Shown piece by piece: positions 1 to 11,902 of a stretch of 64,000 nt of DNA. How positions within the stretch are numbered: the stretch's first letter is position 1; every line of letters begins with the position of its first letter. The notes below the pieces were generated by a model. That model searched no databases. It worked only from the letters and a program-made list of their open reading frames with translations, and was not told where the DNA came from. A program made the translations under genes and the position numbers. Origin of the DNA: Cryptomeria japonica (taxonomy: Eukaryota > Streptophyta > Pinopsida > Cupressales > Cupressaceae); the NCBI RefSeq assembly GCF_030272615.1, contig NC_081409.1, forward strand, positions 476,440,573-476,504,572. Direction: 5' to 3'.

Positions 1-1487
1 AAAGGCCAATTAATGGGAATAAAAGTGTCTCTTTAGAGGCTGATACTTAAAAGATAGAAAGTGAATAAAACTTGCATATTGGGAAGACAGAATAAGGGAG
101 GTTTTAAAAGTAAAACACGAGATTAAACACCAGCCTTAAGAAAAGATAATAGTATGAGAAAGGGAAACCATATTTAAGCTTGAGTATGTAATTGAATGTC
201 TATTTTGGTTAGGCAAAGGGTGTTTCCATGGATATTAAAAATTAAGAGGAAAGAAAAGGAATATGGAATTTATGTGATTGTGTCAATGTGTAAAGCTTGT
301 AGGTAAAACTTCTAATCTAGAAGACCAATTTATATTCAAGTACATTAGAGTTGTGACATATACAAATATTCCAAGAGAGTTGATTAAAACAAAAGTTAAA
401 ATGGTCAACTCATTTATCTCCACTAAATAGCAATGACATACTATTTCAAGACAACAGCCTATTGAAATTGTCTAGAGACAACAATTTTAAGAAGGTAAGA
501 TGAGCTTGAGTATCATCTTAGTTTTTTGTTATGATTCAAGTGATCATAAATTTTCATGACTAAATCAATAATAGTAAACTCTACAACCATAAAAAAAGAG
601 ACCAATACAAAAAAATAAGAGGTTATTATGTAAAAATTATGTTTGATTTTATACTTCCAATTTATATATTTTGGCTTTGATTCTTTGAGTTTGATTTATT
701 TTTACACAACTTAAGAAAATTTACTCAATTTGTTTTTTCATCTATTCTAATTTTAGTCGTCTAAATCCATCTAGAATCATACTACTTTCTTGATCATGGA
801 TACAATCTTAAGTACAATTTTTCTCTATAGAAATAATTGCACTAAATGGTACTTGACCTTTAAAATAAGCAAGAATATCCAAGATATCTAGCAGGCTGAA
901 AAAAATGGCACACAAAATATATTTCTCTTAGAGAGAACTACATATCAATAAGAGAAACCTAATCAAGAACCATTTAAAAGACACCCATCTCCACCATTAA
1001 CCAAAAATAGACATCTAAAACTTACTAATAAGAAAAATAGGCCACAATTTTAAACAAAGGAATAAACACAAAAATACCCATCACAACATGTGTAATGCCT
1101 GCCAAAATACCCTAGAGAAATAAACTAAAAACTACTAACAAATTTAATTTAATTTTTAAAACATCCATTATATTATTCCAACATTAACATACATAGATAC
1201 AACATTATTTAATTGCAATAATACATGTAACATCAAATAGAAACATTGTAAACCCATTCTATGCAAACAGAATAAACCTTCTAACATTATCATGTTTCAA
1301 ATATACTCTTGCAACACAATTATTCCCTAGGGTATCTTAACGTCAGTACCTAGCAACATTCTATCATAGCATCCATTTATCAAGAAGATCAAATTCCTAA
1401 CTACTCAAGTGAAGCTTCAATGCAACTATTCTATTCTTTCCATCAATCATTCTAAGGCATGACATAACTCAATTTTCAAAGCATTAA
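1..1487. other. Non-coding AT-rich stretch
   Basis: No open frame of useful length, no repeat with clear ends and no recognisable RNA was seen. The stretch is AT-rich and resembles old, decayed intergenic DNA. Confidence 0.6.
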
Positions 1488-1593
1488 TACATACATACAT
1501 ATATGTATATGTATATATATATGTATATGTATATATATATATGTATATGTATATATATATATGTATATATATATATATACACATATATATACA
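1488..1593. repeat. TA/TATG microsatellite
   Basis: About 105 bp of alternating (ATAC)n, ATGTATAT and (TA)n. A short minus-strand open frame across it is only a product of the Tyr/Ile-encoding TA repeat and is not a gene. Length variation between individuals would be expected. Confidence 0.9.
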
Positions 1594-3461
1594 ACACAAA
1601 ATCACATGTTTACTCCATTTCACAATCACATAGATTCCATAAGCACTCTTTACATATTAACCATTCTATACATTAAAGAGACATCGAAGCATTCTTCCTA
1701 ACCTCTACAACATATCCTTCTACATTTATATATAAAAACCTAACACCAAGAATGCATAATCTCTTACATAATCAAATCATCATTATTATCTTATACAAGG
1801 TCCCAAACACATAATATTACACAAATCATTTAACCTTTAGTATCCATGATCAGCTAGTTACTCAAGTATAGATCTATCCTATCCATTTCATCTATCTATC
1901 ATTCATTTTATAACATAATACTATCCATCTCATGAATGTAATACATATCAAGTACAAATAAACCAATCCATTCCCATTATTATTTTAAACTCATAACAAG
2001 CATCTTTTTAAATCATGAAATAACCATATGTCTATACCTAAATTCTAACATCAAGTCCTAATACAATTTCCTTCTCAAATACATGATAGAATACATCATG
2101 TATTTTACATACATATTTCATTATGATACAATGTCTTATTTTCATGGACATAGGAATCCAATAGTGCAGTCTCATGAAGAATCCAATCCACATACGCATC
2201 ACCAAGGAAAGTATCCCAATGGAAGAAGACAATCAAACACCCGACCATGTGGAGCCAATTAAGAAATTGTTGACGAGTGTTTTGACACATTCACCAATAT
2301 TCAGGTAGTTTATGTGACCACCCACTACCTCTCCTAAAATGCAATAAGTTTTGAGAAACTAACTACTCCAAGGTCTCTATAGTCGGGTCTTGACAGTGAT
2401 GGGAAACTCAATGGTTGATGTGGTTATACCTGTTAAGGGGCCTATTGGTTAACCAAATCCCAATAACTATCAATAACTTCATTTTTTTTGTATTTTATGA
2501 TTTAAAACTCTTTTGAAATAAACTACAAAGAATAGATCAAGGAAATAAGATAATAATAATGAAACGAATGCAATCACAACTTAATGAACTACTCAATTAG
2601 TACCCTGCAATCCAAAAACCATTAATATTATTTAAACCAGCATTCAATAACGGACCTCTAATAAACTTGCAAAGTCAGCAACCTCACAAATTCATGGAAA
2701 GAATATCACCACAATATTGTCATGTCACAGTAATTCTCATATACCACTTACGTGTGCAATATGATTCATAAAGTAATAGAACATAAAACCAGAACAAGAT
2801 GTTGATTTCAAACAATAGACATTACCAGACTGCAAAGAACAAATTAATAGCACATACGTATAGATCAAACAACCTATAAGTTGCTTCTTGCATTAATTTC
2901 GAAAAATGTATCACAAAAATATTGTAATTCATAACAATCTGCATAAATTAATCTAAAATCTCTAAGTGGGTCTCAAATCATCAATTTGTGGACCCCTACA
3001 AATGAATAGAAAACTCCAATTTATAGAGTTTCTTGTCCTACTTTCTATGAAATAACCCTGTCTAAATTAAGCCCTAAAAAAGCAAGGAGTTGTAGTTGAC
3101 ATGCAAGTCTCTGCCTTGAGCTCTAGTTTAACTATTACGAAACTAGGACTAGAGGATCATTACAAAAATGGAGATACATGAGCTAATATTTCATAATCAT
3201 GCAAAAACCATTCCATAGTCCATGTACATGTTGAAGCAATAGTCAAAGTCCCAGCACTGGTGTCATGCAAAATTCCAAAAAATATCATGCTATCATTATC
3301 AACTGCCTTTTTATTCTTTACTTCTTTTTATAGCTCTTATAATTGCTAATGATACATGCAACCACTTTCGCAGGAGGATATGCAACATTCTTGACTTTGA
3401 ACTTGTATTTCTTCAAAATCTCCTCTGCATTCATACTCCTATCTTCTAATTTTCCTATTAT
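1594..3461. other. Non-coding stretch
   Basis: Two overlapping 60-residue minus-strand frames near 2,040-2,290 have no recognisable motif and lie in different phases, so they are probably chance. It may contain the 3' flank of the element that carries the broken ORF starting at 3,462, but no LTR or target duplication could be recognised. Confidence 0.4.
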
Positions 3462-6400
3462 TTATGCAGCTTGTTGACATTGAGTTATTAAATATGTATA
3501 TCTATCCATTAACTCATTGTTAAACTCAATAGGAGCTATAAGATATTGTGCCGCATATGCATCCCATTGATGAAGTATGTTGCCTTCCTCCATGTATCCT
3601 ACACTACTAAGACCAAGCCCAAACATACCCAACAGTTGGCCTACAAACCTTTCATATTTATTCACTATACCTAGGAGAGGAGAATGAGCATATATTATAT
3701 CTTTCCCATATTGTTGAAGTATCTCAATCTTCAACTCCAAAATGTATATATACGATTGCAAATTTTCAATGCTTCCCCCTCCTAACAGGTCCTCACCTAA
3801 TATGATATCCACCCTGAGGTTCAAAACCTTATTCAAAACTTGAGACTACTTACCAAAAATGGTAAGCTTCCACTCCCATTGCTGAGAACATGAATCTAAA
3901 GTTGTCGCAACCTATGTAGCTTTCTTATATACCTCCATAGTATTTTGCAAAAATAATCTAATTTTGGAGGTATTTGCTTACACCCATGCCTTCATAGTGG
4001 CTACCACCTTCCTTACCTCCATAAGTGCTTTCACATCTATTTTCAATAGTGATGAGGTTGAAGGTAGGTTATCATCCATCCATACATCTAGGGGCTTGCT
4101 CATCTCTACCAGCAACTGCTTGTACTGCTCCAATTGTGCCTTCACCTCGGAGTGAGAAGTGTGTTCCTTTTCTATCATTCTTCTCACTACGCTGGTTGCA
4201 AGCTCCAATGTATCCATTTCTCCTCATTTGGTCTGTTTTCCCAATTCTACCTGTGACACTTTCTATTGGGGGGAGCTCTAGCCTTCAACTTGTGTCGGAA
4301 CCACAATATCAGCAACCACTTCACCAAAACCAGTTCTTAATAAATGATGTATGGTCTTGGATTTCTTCATTTTCCTCGACTCTTCAGTGATTGCTTGTTG
4401 TAGTGTCACCTTAGGCATTACCACTTTCTTTTTCTTCTCGAAGGTGAAGCTTAACCATTGTGGTGTGTCATCATCCTTCTCATTGTCATGCGGTATGATG
4501 TCAGCAGTCACCATATTAACCTTTGACTACTCTTTTGCTTCATTTCTTTGTTCTTCTTCTTGTTCAGGGATCTGAACATCTTGGATTGAAGTACCTAGCT
4601 GAGCCTGGCTGGTTCGGAGAGTAATATCAATATTTAATTATTGCTGATTATGTAGCTCCCCTAACCTGTCACTTATTTCTTCCTCAAACTCTTTATCCCC
4701 TATGTTTGTTCCTTTCATTTCTCCTCTAGCAACTATCTCTTTCAACAACTCCTCTTGGCTCTTCAAAGTTAAGACCAAACTCTCATATTGTGAATCCTCA
4801 GGCTCGTTTTGTTCCTTTTCTCCCCCAAGTGGCTTCTCAACTAGTAAATCTTGTTCATCAATGTCCATGGGGTCAATCAATGCTTGTTTCTTGAGCCTAG
4901 TAAACTTCTTTTCTTTCTTCTTTTCAATCTTTCTTTGCACAACTATACCACAAGTTATTCATCCTCGTCAGAATCTGACTCAATGTTATGAATGCTGACC
5001 TTTTCGATAGTGGGAGTAAATGTTTGCTTTAAGGGAGGCAATGTTGTTGATGTTGTAGCAAAAGTATGCATTAGGGCAGACACTGGTGCTATCCCGAGAA
5101 TGGTAATGGTTGATGTTGGTTGTATTGTGGAAGTAGAAGGAGATGTTACCGTGGTATCAGGAGGAGGTTGTATACTTTCATCATCTTTTCCTTGCTCATA
5201 TTCCTCTTGAGTTCCTTCTCTTGGCATTTGCCCAATTTCTACTCTGATAGGATGCACTTCTGCTAGTGGCACAACTCCAAACCCTTCTCTTATTCCAAAA
5301 TCGGTAGCCTTCTTCAAAATATCAGCCTTTCTCATCTACTCCTTGACTTTCTTCAGGAGTTCCTTAGTATTTTGTTCAAGTTGGGCAGCTTCCTCTGGGT
5401 CCGTGGACGTATTTTGTTTGGAGGTAGACCTTATCTGATGGGCATACTCTTTATGGGCTCTTGACTGAAGAACACCAGAGGTTGATTCCTTTTGCTTCCC
5501 TTTTGAGGTGCCTGGTCTAATCCTCAAATTCAACCACTATCTAGTCCTCTCTGTAAAATTTTGGGTTACCAAATCTATGTCTACCTCGTCCTATCCTAAC
5601 CATCTTGTTTGACAAAGATGCTTCTTATCATTTTCATTCTCTTTATATGTTGGGTCTGGTAATTCACCATCATCCCTCAATTCTTTAGGAGATTAGTTTC
5701 TATTTAAAAATTTCTTATCTATGGCATTGAGAGTCTAGAATATTTTTTCTCTCTAACTTCAAAATTGTCTTGGAGGTTAGCCCAAAAATCCTCCAACCTT
5801 GGCTTAAGCTCATCATATGATTTTGGCATTATTTTCTTTAGTTTACCATATGGTTCATAACATTCTCGAGCATAATTAAACTCCCTTAGATGTAGATCTT
5901 CCAGCTCTTTCTTTGTCGAGTTTGCTACTTGAATTTTGGAACAAGAAAAATAACCAATCGAAATAGAAAAATAAACACCTGTCTTATTCTTTGAAGACAA
6001 CAAAGATTGTAGCCCAAGCATCTGTCTGACATACTCTAAGAGTATGATTCTATCATTATAGTATATGGGGAGCAATATGGGGTTCCCTGTGAATCCACTC
6101 ACCCTGATGTATGTGGAAAGTTGGTTTTGAATGAATCAACATGCCCATTCCCTGATTATTGTCATGGCCTCTGGGTTTATTCTGTACCCTATATCACATG
6201 TCAGTTTTATTATAATGAGGAAGAGGAAGGCATCATTTATTCTCTTGAAATTTGTCTTTGCATTTCTCAGCGGGAGTTGAGTATAGTACTCCCATACCTT
6301 CTTCAATCCCTCTTCATCTCCGAGTTGGCCTTCTGTTTACAACTCTAGGAATTTTCCTGCTTGGGCAGCTACCCAGATAACATATGAGGTGAAGAAGAAT

Positions 6401-7115
6401 TTCTTCATTCTATGCACATCAACCAATTGCTTATGTATATTGTCTGACAATATTTGAGCCCAATCAAAGTATAATTTCCCGATCAAAATAGTTGTCATGA
6501 ATTGGAACATCCAAGGATGGAAATATCGGCAATCTGTCTTGTCGAATTCCTTGCTTAGCATAATGATTAGGTCTCATTGTGGATCTTTGAAATCAGTCCT
6601 TAGAATTCCATTAGCCTTCAATCTTGTCTTTCTCTCCTCTTCAAGTCATTCATGTGTCTTTTACAAGATGTAGTATCGTTATTCCACGCCTCTCCAGCTT
6701 CCTCTTTAGTTGTCAATAGCATGTCTTCCTCTCTTGAAGGAATACCAAATACAAACCCTAACATATATGCTGACAAATCAATTATAATTCTTCCTCAATC
6801 ATCTGTGCACTCTCTAGTGTCTGCATTATAGAATTATGCAAAGGTTATGATGAATTTTAGGGCCTGGACATATTGTGGAAAAATGGTAGCCTCTACTAGT
6901 CCTGATCTCTTAATTCTCCATAAAGGGGCCTCCAACCTTGGCCTATCCAACTGTGTCCTAATGTCCTCTATTTCAATGTGTCCTACTGTAGTATCTGTCA
7001 CCCATTTAAGCTGATCATCCATCTTGGAAGCATAAACCTACCCTTGATAATGGTATTTCATGGTTATAGGGAGTCTATCCAATTCCTTGCATTTCTTTTT
7101 GGAGGTTGGGTCCAT
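3462..7115 (-). pseudogene. Locus A: decayed ~1.2-kilocodon ORF, unknown TE-associated family
   Basis: I do not recognise a named family. Reading right to left, open segments follow one another at 7,115-6,834, 6,561-6,337, 6,102-5,719, 5,533-4,955, 4,940-4,638, 4,514-4,278, 4,217-3,978 and 3,836-3,462, separated by single stops and at least three frame changes. The first methionine of this run is at 7,115. The N-terminal third is hydrophobic and helical (FHPWMFQFMTTILIGKLYF near 6,500). The middle is rich in Ser, Thr and Pro (5,250-5,000) and then Lys and Glu (4,900-4,640). The C-terminal third is helical again. The order matches the second ORF of the LTR element at 44-61 kb and the extra ORF of the LINEs. 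Most in-frame stops are TAG or TAA. It is probably an accessory ORF of a dead retroelement; plant-transposon-protein-like domains are one possibility, unproven. Confidence 0.5.
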
Positions 7116-7189
7116 CTGATTGCTCTAATCTGTAAGAAAGAACCCAAAATTAGCCTATCGCATAAAAGATATATCAATAATATCACCCA

Positions 7190-8490
7190 CTTCGGAACTC
7201 TAGAGTTTCAAGGTTCTGGGGTAGGTAACTCCTTCTATAACAACTGACTTTGGAACTCCAGGGGTTTGAGGTTCCAAGGTCAATATAGGCTAAAATAATA
7301 TGGCTCAGAACTCCATGGTTCTGAGGTAGACAAAAAATTGGAGTTTAGGGTTACGGGGTGGAAAAAAGTTTAGAACAATAAAGGTCAAAACTTTGGGGTT
7401 TCGAGGTTCCAAGGTTGACTAGTTTAGAACAATAAAGGATGGAACTCTGGGGTTACGGGGTTCACTAGTTAGCATGGCTCATTTTGGACTTTGGGATTTT
7501 GAAGTCCTGAGGTGGTTTAAATGATGGCCCAAAAGATGTTCTAAAACTTTGGGGTTCTAGGGTTCCAGGTTGGAAATAGCATGGCCACAAAGGATCAAGA
7601 AAAATTTGGAACTCTGAGGTTCCGAGGTTCCGAGGTTGGGAGTATTTCATCGCAGAGGGTGGTTCAGAACTCCGGGGATCCAAAGATCCAAGATGAAGTT
7701 GTGACCCAAAATAGATCAACCTCAAGACTCTGGGGTTCTAAGGTGAAGAGAACTATAGAGCCCAAAACTCTAAGGTTCCGGGGTTTGAAAGCCTCGAGCA
7801 TGCAGAAAAAAAAACAAAACATGCAAAATGAGGAAAACCAAACAGGAAAACTCTATGCTAAAATACTACAAAATCTAAACAAGAAAACACAAAGACGGAG
7901 AAAATCCACCAACCTAGCGGAAAAATGCATGAAGAACTTGGCAACACGAAGGTGCGAAGTTGGGATATCACACTTGGGAGGCTAGAAAACTTGAATGCAC
8001 AAATGAGCTCAAAAAAATTTCATTTCTCCTATTTATACCCTCCTGATACCTCGTTCATACGGTCACCTTAAACATGACCTTGCGACTTTGGGGTTCTAGA
8101 CTTTCGAGATGAAAAAATGAAAATTGAAAGCACACCTCATAACTCCGGGGTTCCAAGGTTCTGAGGTAAAATACACAAAAAAGAAAAGAACTCACCTCAG
8201 GACTCTGAGGTTCCGAGGTAAAAACAAAACAACACATTGGGACTGCAGGGTTCCAGGGTGAAGACAAGACAAAAATAGAACATGAAGAACTTAGAATTCT
8301 GGGACTCCAGGATTCTGAGGCTTCCACAAAAATAACAAGGAAAGACCTTGGGACTCCAGGGTTTTGGGGTTCTTAGGTTCCACAAAATAGAAACAAAAGC
8401 CAACCTCAGAACTATGGGGTTTCGGGGTTCTGGGGTGAACTTCAAAAACCAAGCAAAGGGCATCTTAGGACTACGGGGTTTTGAGGTGCA
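7190..8490. repeat. Dispersed array of ~20 GGAACTCNGGGGTTCNNAGGTTC units
   Basis: Units of about 25-32 bp with the core ACTCTGGGGTTCCGAGGTT recur every 45-65 bp, with AT-rich, mostly unlike spacers. Clear copies start near 7,194, 7,246, 7,388, 7,440, 7,542, 7,605, 7,665, 7,718, 8,130, 8,195, 8,349, 8,405 and 8,466, with a gap at about 7,790-8,085. Inside a unit the 8-mer GGTTCCGA is itself repeated up to three times. The minus strand translates each unit as a LEPxSPEV-like octapeptide, but stops and frame changes between units argue against one protein. The array lies directly 5' of locus A on its coding strand, so it may be its leader or LTR. Confidence 0.8.
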
Positions 8491-9641
8491 AAAGGCAAAA
8501 AACATAAAACTAAAACAAAAGAGAGGGGACTCATATTTTCAAGACAAGGAAATTAATGGGGCTAGGTATGCAGGGCATAATAGGAACCTCTCCTCATGCT
8601 AGGAGATGACAAAGGTTCCAACTCACACTCGAGACCTAAGCTGACACCTATCAATCAAAAGATATAACATGACTCCATGAGACCCAAACACAAGGATACA
8701 ATACCAAAGTACAACAAGTGTCTAAATCAATGCAATCATTCTCTAGAGGCAAATCAATAAAACAAGGCATATGGACAATGTTTACATGTGGGGTAGAGTG
8801 TCATCACATGCTAACCTCATGTGGCATCTGTCTCCACCTTGGAGTAACTCAAGGGAGATCGGGTTTACCGCTCTAACGGTCTTCCCAATCTAGGATCTTA
8901 AAAACATCTCCCTAGGTCTATCCAATTGGGGCATACAATATTTTTTTTTTGTTTAATCTTTATTAGATGTATTCCTAATACCCAACCCTCTAAATTATTA
9001 TTATTATGTTATCACTTGCACTTCATGTGGTATCCTTTGTTTAGGCCCCCTTTCTAGATGTCTAGTATTCTCAACCTAGAACCAAAACATGCAAGAGCCT
9101 ACTCCCCCATCCATGAACCAAGGCCATGGGTTAAAGATATAAATAAAATGAACAAATAACACCATCATGAAATCTCAAGAAGGTACAATAGTCACAACAA
9201 CAACTGAATACAAACTGAGCAACAAGGACTCAAGGGTCAACTCAAAGGAGACCTTCACAAATGCAACATCAACATAAGACAATCATGGATGCAAATCATA
9301 AAAGAGGTACAAATAACATAAAATCCTCAACAGTGAGGCATATAACATCCCACTAGAGTCATAAAATCAATCCCTCAACAATGAGGCATTCTTCCTCTCA
9401 TCGGAGCATCAAATCGCATAGGAATCATCTCATCGGTAAGGCATGAACATTCTTACCAGAGAACATGAGACAACATAAGGGATCAAACAACATCATAATC
9501 AACTCTGAAAAATTCAATACATACTGTACAAGCCTCTGGAGTACTCACACAAACCAAAGATGCACTCAAACCAGCTAAAAACTGACTTTTGGAGACCCCT
9601 AAGACAGCTTAGCACTCCTGAAACCTAGCTTAGCATTCTTG
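8491..9641. other. Non-coding stretch
   Basis: No coding frame of note. The phrases CAACARTGAGGCAT (9,331 and 9,378) and CATCGGTAAGGCAT recur near 9,330-9,450, a weak local repeat. A run of T sits at 8,942-8,950. The stretch could be part of the long 3' LTR that ends at 11,889, but that LTR's left end could not be placed. Confidence 0.4.
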
Positions 9642-9905
9642 GTAGGTATGGTAATTTTTTTGGCATGTATGGTAACATTTCGGGTTAGTATGATGCCATT
9701 TTTAGTCTCTAGGATGGCGTTTCTAGTCAATTTGGTTGAATCTGCAAATCAAGACCTCAACTCTCATGGTAAGTTTGATAGAGCATATGGTATGAACTGT
9801 GGCATTCCTAGCATGTATGGTGGAGTTCTTGGAATGTATGGTGGAATTTATGATAGTTTTCATGGCGTTTTTGGGTGCTTCTATGGCATTTTTGGTCAAA
9901 GTGCA
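9642..9905. repeat. 21-bp minisatellite in two blocks
   Basis: Block one (about 9,642-9,741) and block two (about 9,800-9,905) both repeat every 21 bp around the core ATGGTGGAATTT or ATGGCGTTTTTG. The ATGG words in block one fall at 9,648 and 9,669, with the matching positions ATGA at 9,690 and AGGA at 9,711. Because 21 is a multiple of three, the plus strand stays open and encodes a heptad-like run of Met, Val, Phe and Leu. That open frame is best explained by the repeat, not by a gene. Confidence 0.8.
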
Positions 9906-11889
9906 GAGAATAGTTCAATGCAAAGGCATATGGCTTAGGAGGGGTCTTAGGAAGACTCGGGGGTATAAAATGACCTTCATACCATAAAAAAGTGGTCTGG
10001 AACATCAAAATATTATCATAGACAATCAACATATTCACTAGATAGCCACTAGAAGAAAGTTGCAGAAGAAAATCCCTCTCCCATTGAGCATAAACTGAGA
10101 AATAGGAGCTAAAACCACAGAGGAGAGAGGGAGGAAAGTAACAATCAACAAGAAGGAACTAAAAAAGATAGAAAAGGTCCAAAAACATCTAAGACAAGTG
10201 AAAGGAAGGATCCATACTTCTACAAAGTGTCCATAGAGAAACACAACAATCACAGTGAAAACAGGAAGCCCAAAACTGCACTTTCCCCATTCCAAATTTG
10301 CACAACAAACTGAAATCCACTAAGGGAGATCATTTCCACAATCAAATCAAACTCCAAGAGAAAATAAAATTCAAGAATTGCAAACATGGAGAAGACAAAA
10401 TTTTCTGGAAAGAAAATGCAGAAGTAAGAGCCACCAACCTACAATTCGCAAAACCAAAATTGAAGAAGAAATCTGAAAAAATGCCAAGCCTTCCAAAATC
10501 CAAATTGCAATCCAAATTCCTCTTGCAAAGATCTATCGGATGATTAACCCGTGCATAGACCAACAAGCCAAAATTAAATAAAAAATTAAATTTAAGACTA
10601 TAGTTTTCTCGACCAATAGAAAAATTCCAAAAAAATCATATATCTTGCTTACCTTTACAAAATTTGAAAAAGGCATAATATAAATATATATTTCTTACCT
10701 ACCCAATCAAGCCGACCAATCAAAAATAAAGGTAGGTAGAAATAAATCAAATTCAATTACTTAGTACAGATATGACAATAAATTAGGAAATATAAATATT
10801 TCCTCAAAATTAGACAATAGGTAAAAATAATATTATTTACCCATACTTTATTAAATAATTCCCACATAATTATTTATAATTAATTATCATTATTAATATC
10901 AACACCAATAAATAAATAAAATAAAATAAATAGAACCCAAATAAATAATTAAATTAAAAACAGTAAATAAATAAAAGTCATCTCAATAATAAATTAAACA
11001 AATTAAATATTTCAACAATAAATAAAGCTCAATTAAATCTCAATAAATTAAATTAAATAGATTAATTACTTAATTAGATCCTTAATTAAAATAAATAATC
11101 CAATCATGAGGATAAAGCCAATAATCAAGCCATGACTGATCAAAATAAGAAGCCAGAGAGATTTGACCTCAAGACCTATGAAACAAAGTAGAAGAGACTT
11201 AACCAATACACTACATCTCTTAGTTGACCCTAAAGGAAGATCAACCAAGAAAGAACATCAAGGTAAGCTAACAAGGTATACATCTTAGACCAAGAGTGCG
11301 TGAGGGAAACTATGTCATCTCTAACAACTTGCCATTGGGATAAAGACATGCTCAGACCTATGGAGCCCAGTGGAGTCGATGTCTGGTACCTACAAATCTG
11401 CATCAAAAGCCAACACAACATATACAATGTATATACCTTACAATAAATAGACAAGTGATAGAGAATCATGATGACATATCCCGCTCACGATGAGTGATAT
11501 GGCATCATCTCTACTCACGAAGACAATCATGCATTATAATATCGCATAGAATCATCACCATGAAGTAGGGTTAGTATCATCATTGATCTCATAATACATA
11601 TAAACTAGCCATATGTAAAACCATGAGTCATAAATCCATCCATCTAGAAGATACCAAATCAACATCCATAAGAATCAAATATCATATAATATGTCTCACA
11701 TCATCAATCATAAAACTATCCAATCATAAAGAGTCATCACAAATACCATGAGTCCACATAAGGTCCTAGTATCATAGATACCATCCAAAATAATAGAAGA
11801 GTCATAAACAACCATCCAAATAACCATCATAAGTCTAAATAAGTCTATCAATATGCAAATCAAAATGCAAGTCTAGGAGGGACACTACA
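9906..11889 (-). repeat. Gypsy-1 3' LTR (right end certain, left end not placed)
   Basis: On the minus strand the sequence TGTAGTGTCCCTCC starts at 11,889 directly after a purine tract, which marks the 5' edge of a 3' LTR. The body is AT-rich, with tracts of A and AATAAATAA-type words at 10,780-11,060. The LTR must extend left from 11,889, but no second copy exists in the window, because the element is truncated on the other side. The left end given here is therefore only a limit of the search. Confidence 0.45.
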
Positions 11890-11902
11890 TCCTCCCCCCA
11901 TT
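11890..11902 (-). promoter_or_regulatory. Gypsy-1 polypurine tract
   Basis: On the minus strand this reads AATGGGGGGAGGA, immediately followed by TGTAGTGTCC. This is the expected plus-strand primer site of an LTR element, and it fixes the orientation of the pol remnant to its right as minus. Confidence 0.8.

Noticed and set aside
1447-1629. 60-residue Tyr/Ile-rich open frame
   Set aside because: Entirely a product of the TA microsatellite.
7465-8505. Protein with LEPxSPEV repeats on the minus strand
   Set aside because: Units are in different phases with stops between them; the DNA repeat explains the pattern.
9639-9938. 99-residue Met/Phe-rich plus-strand protein
   Set aside because: Produced by the 21-bp repeat and lacking any other support.
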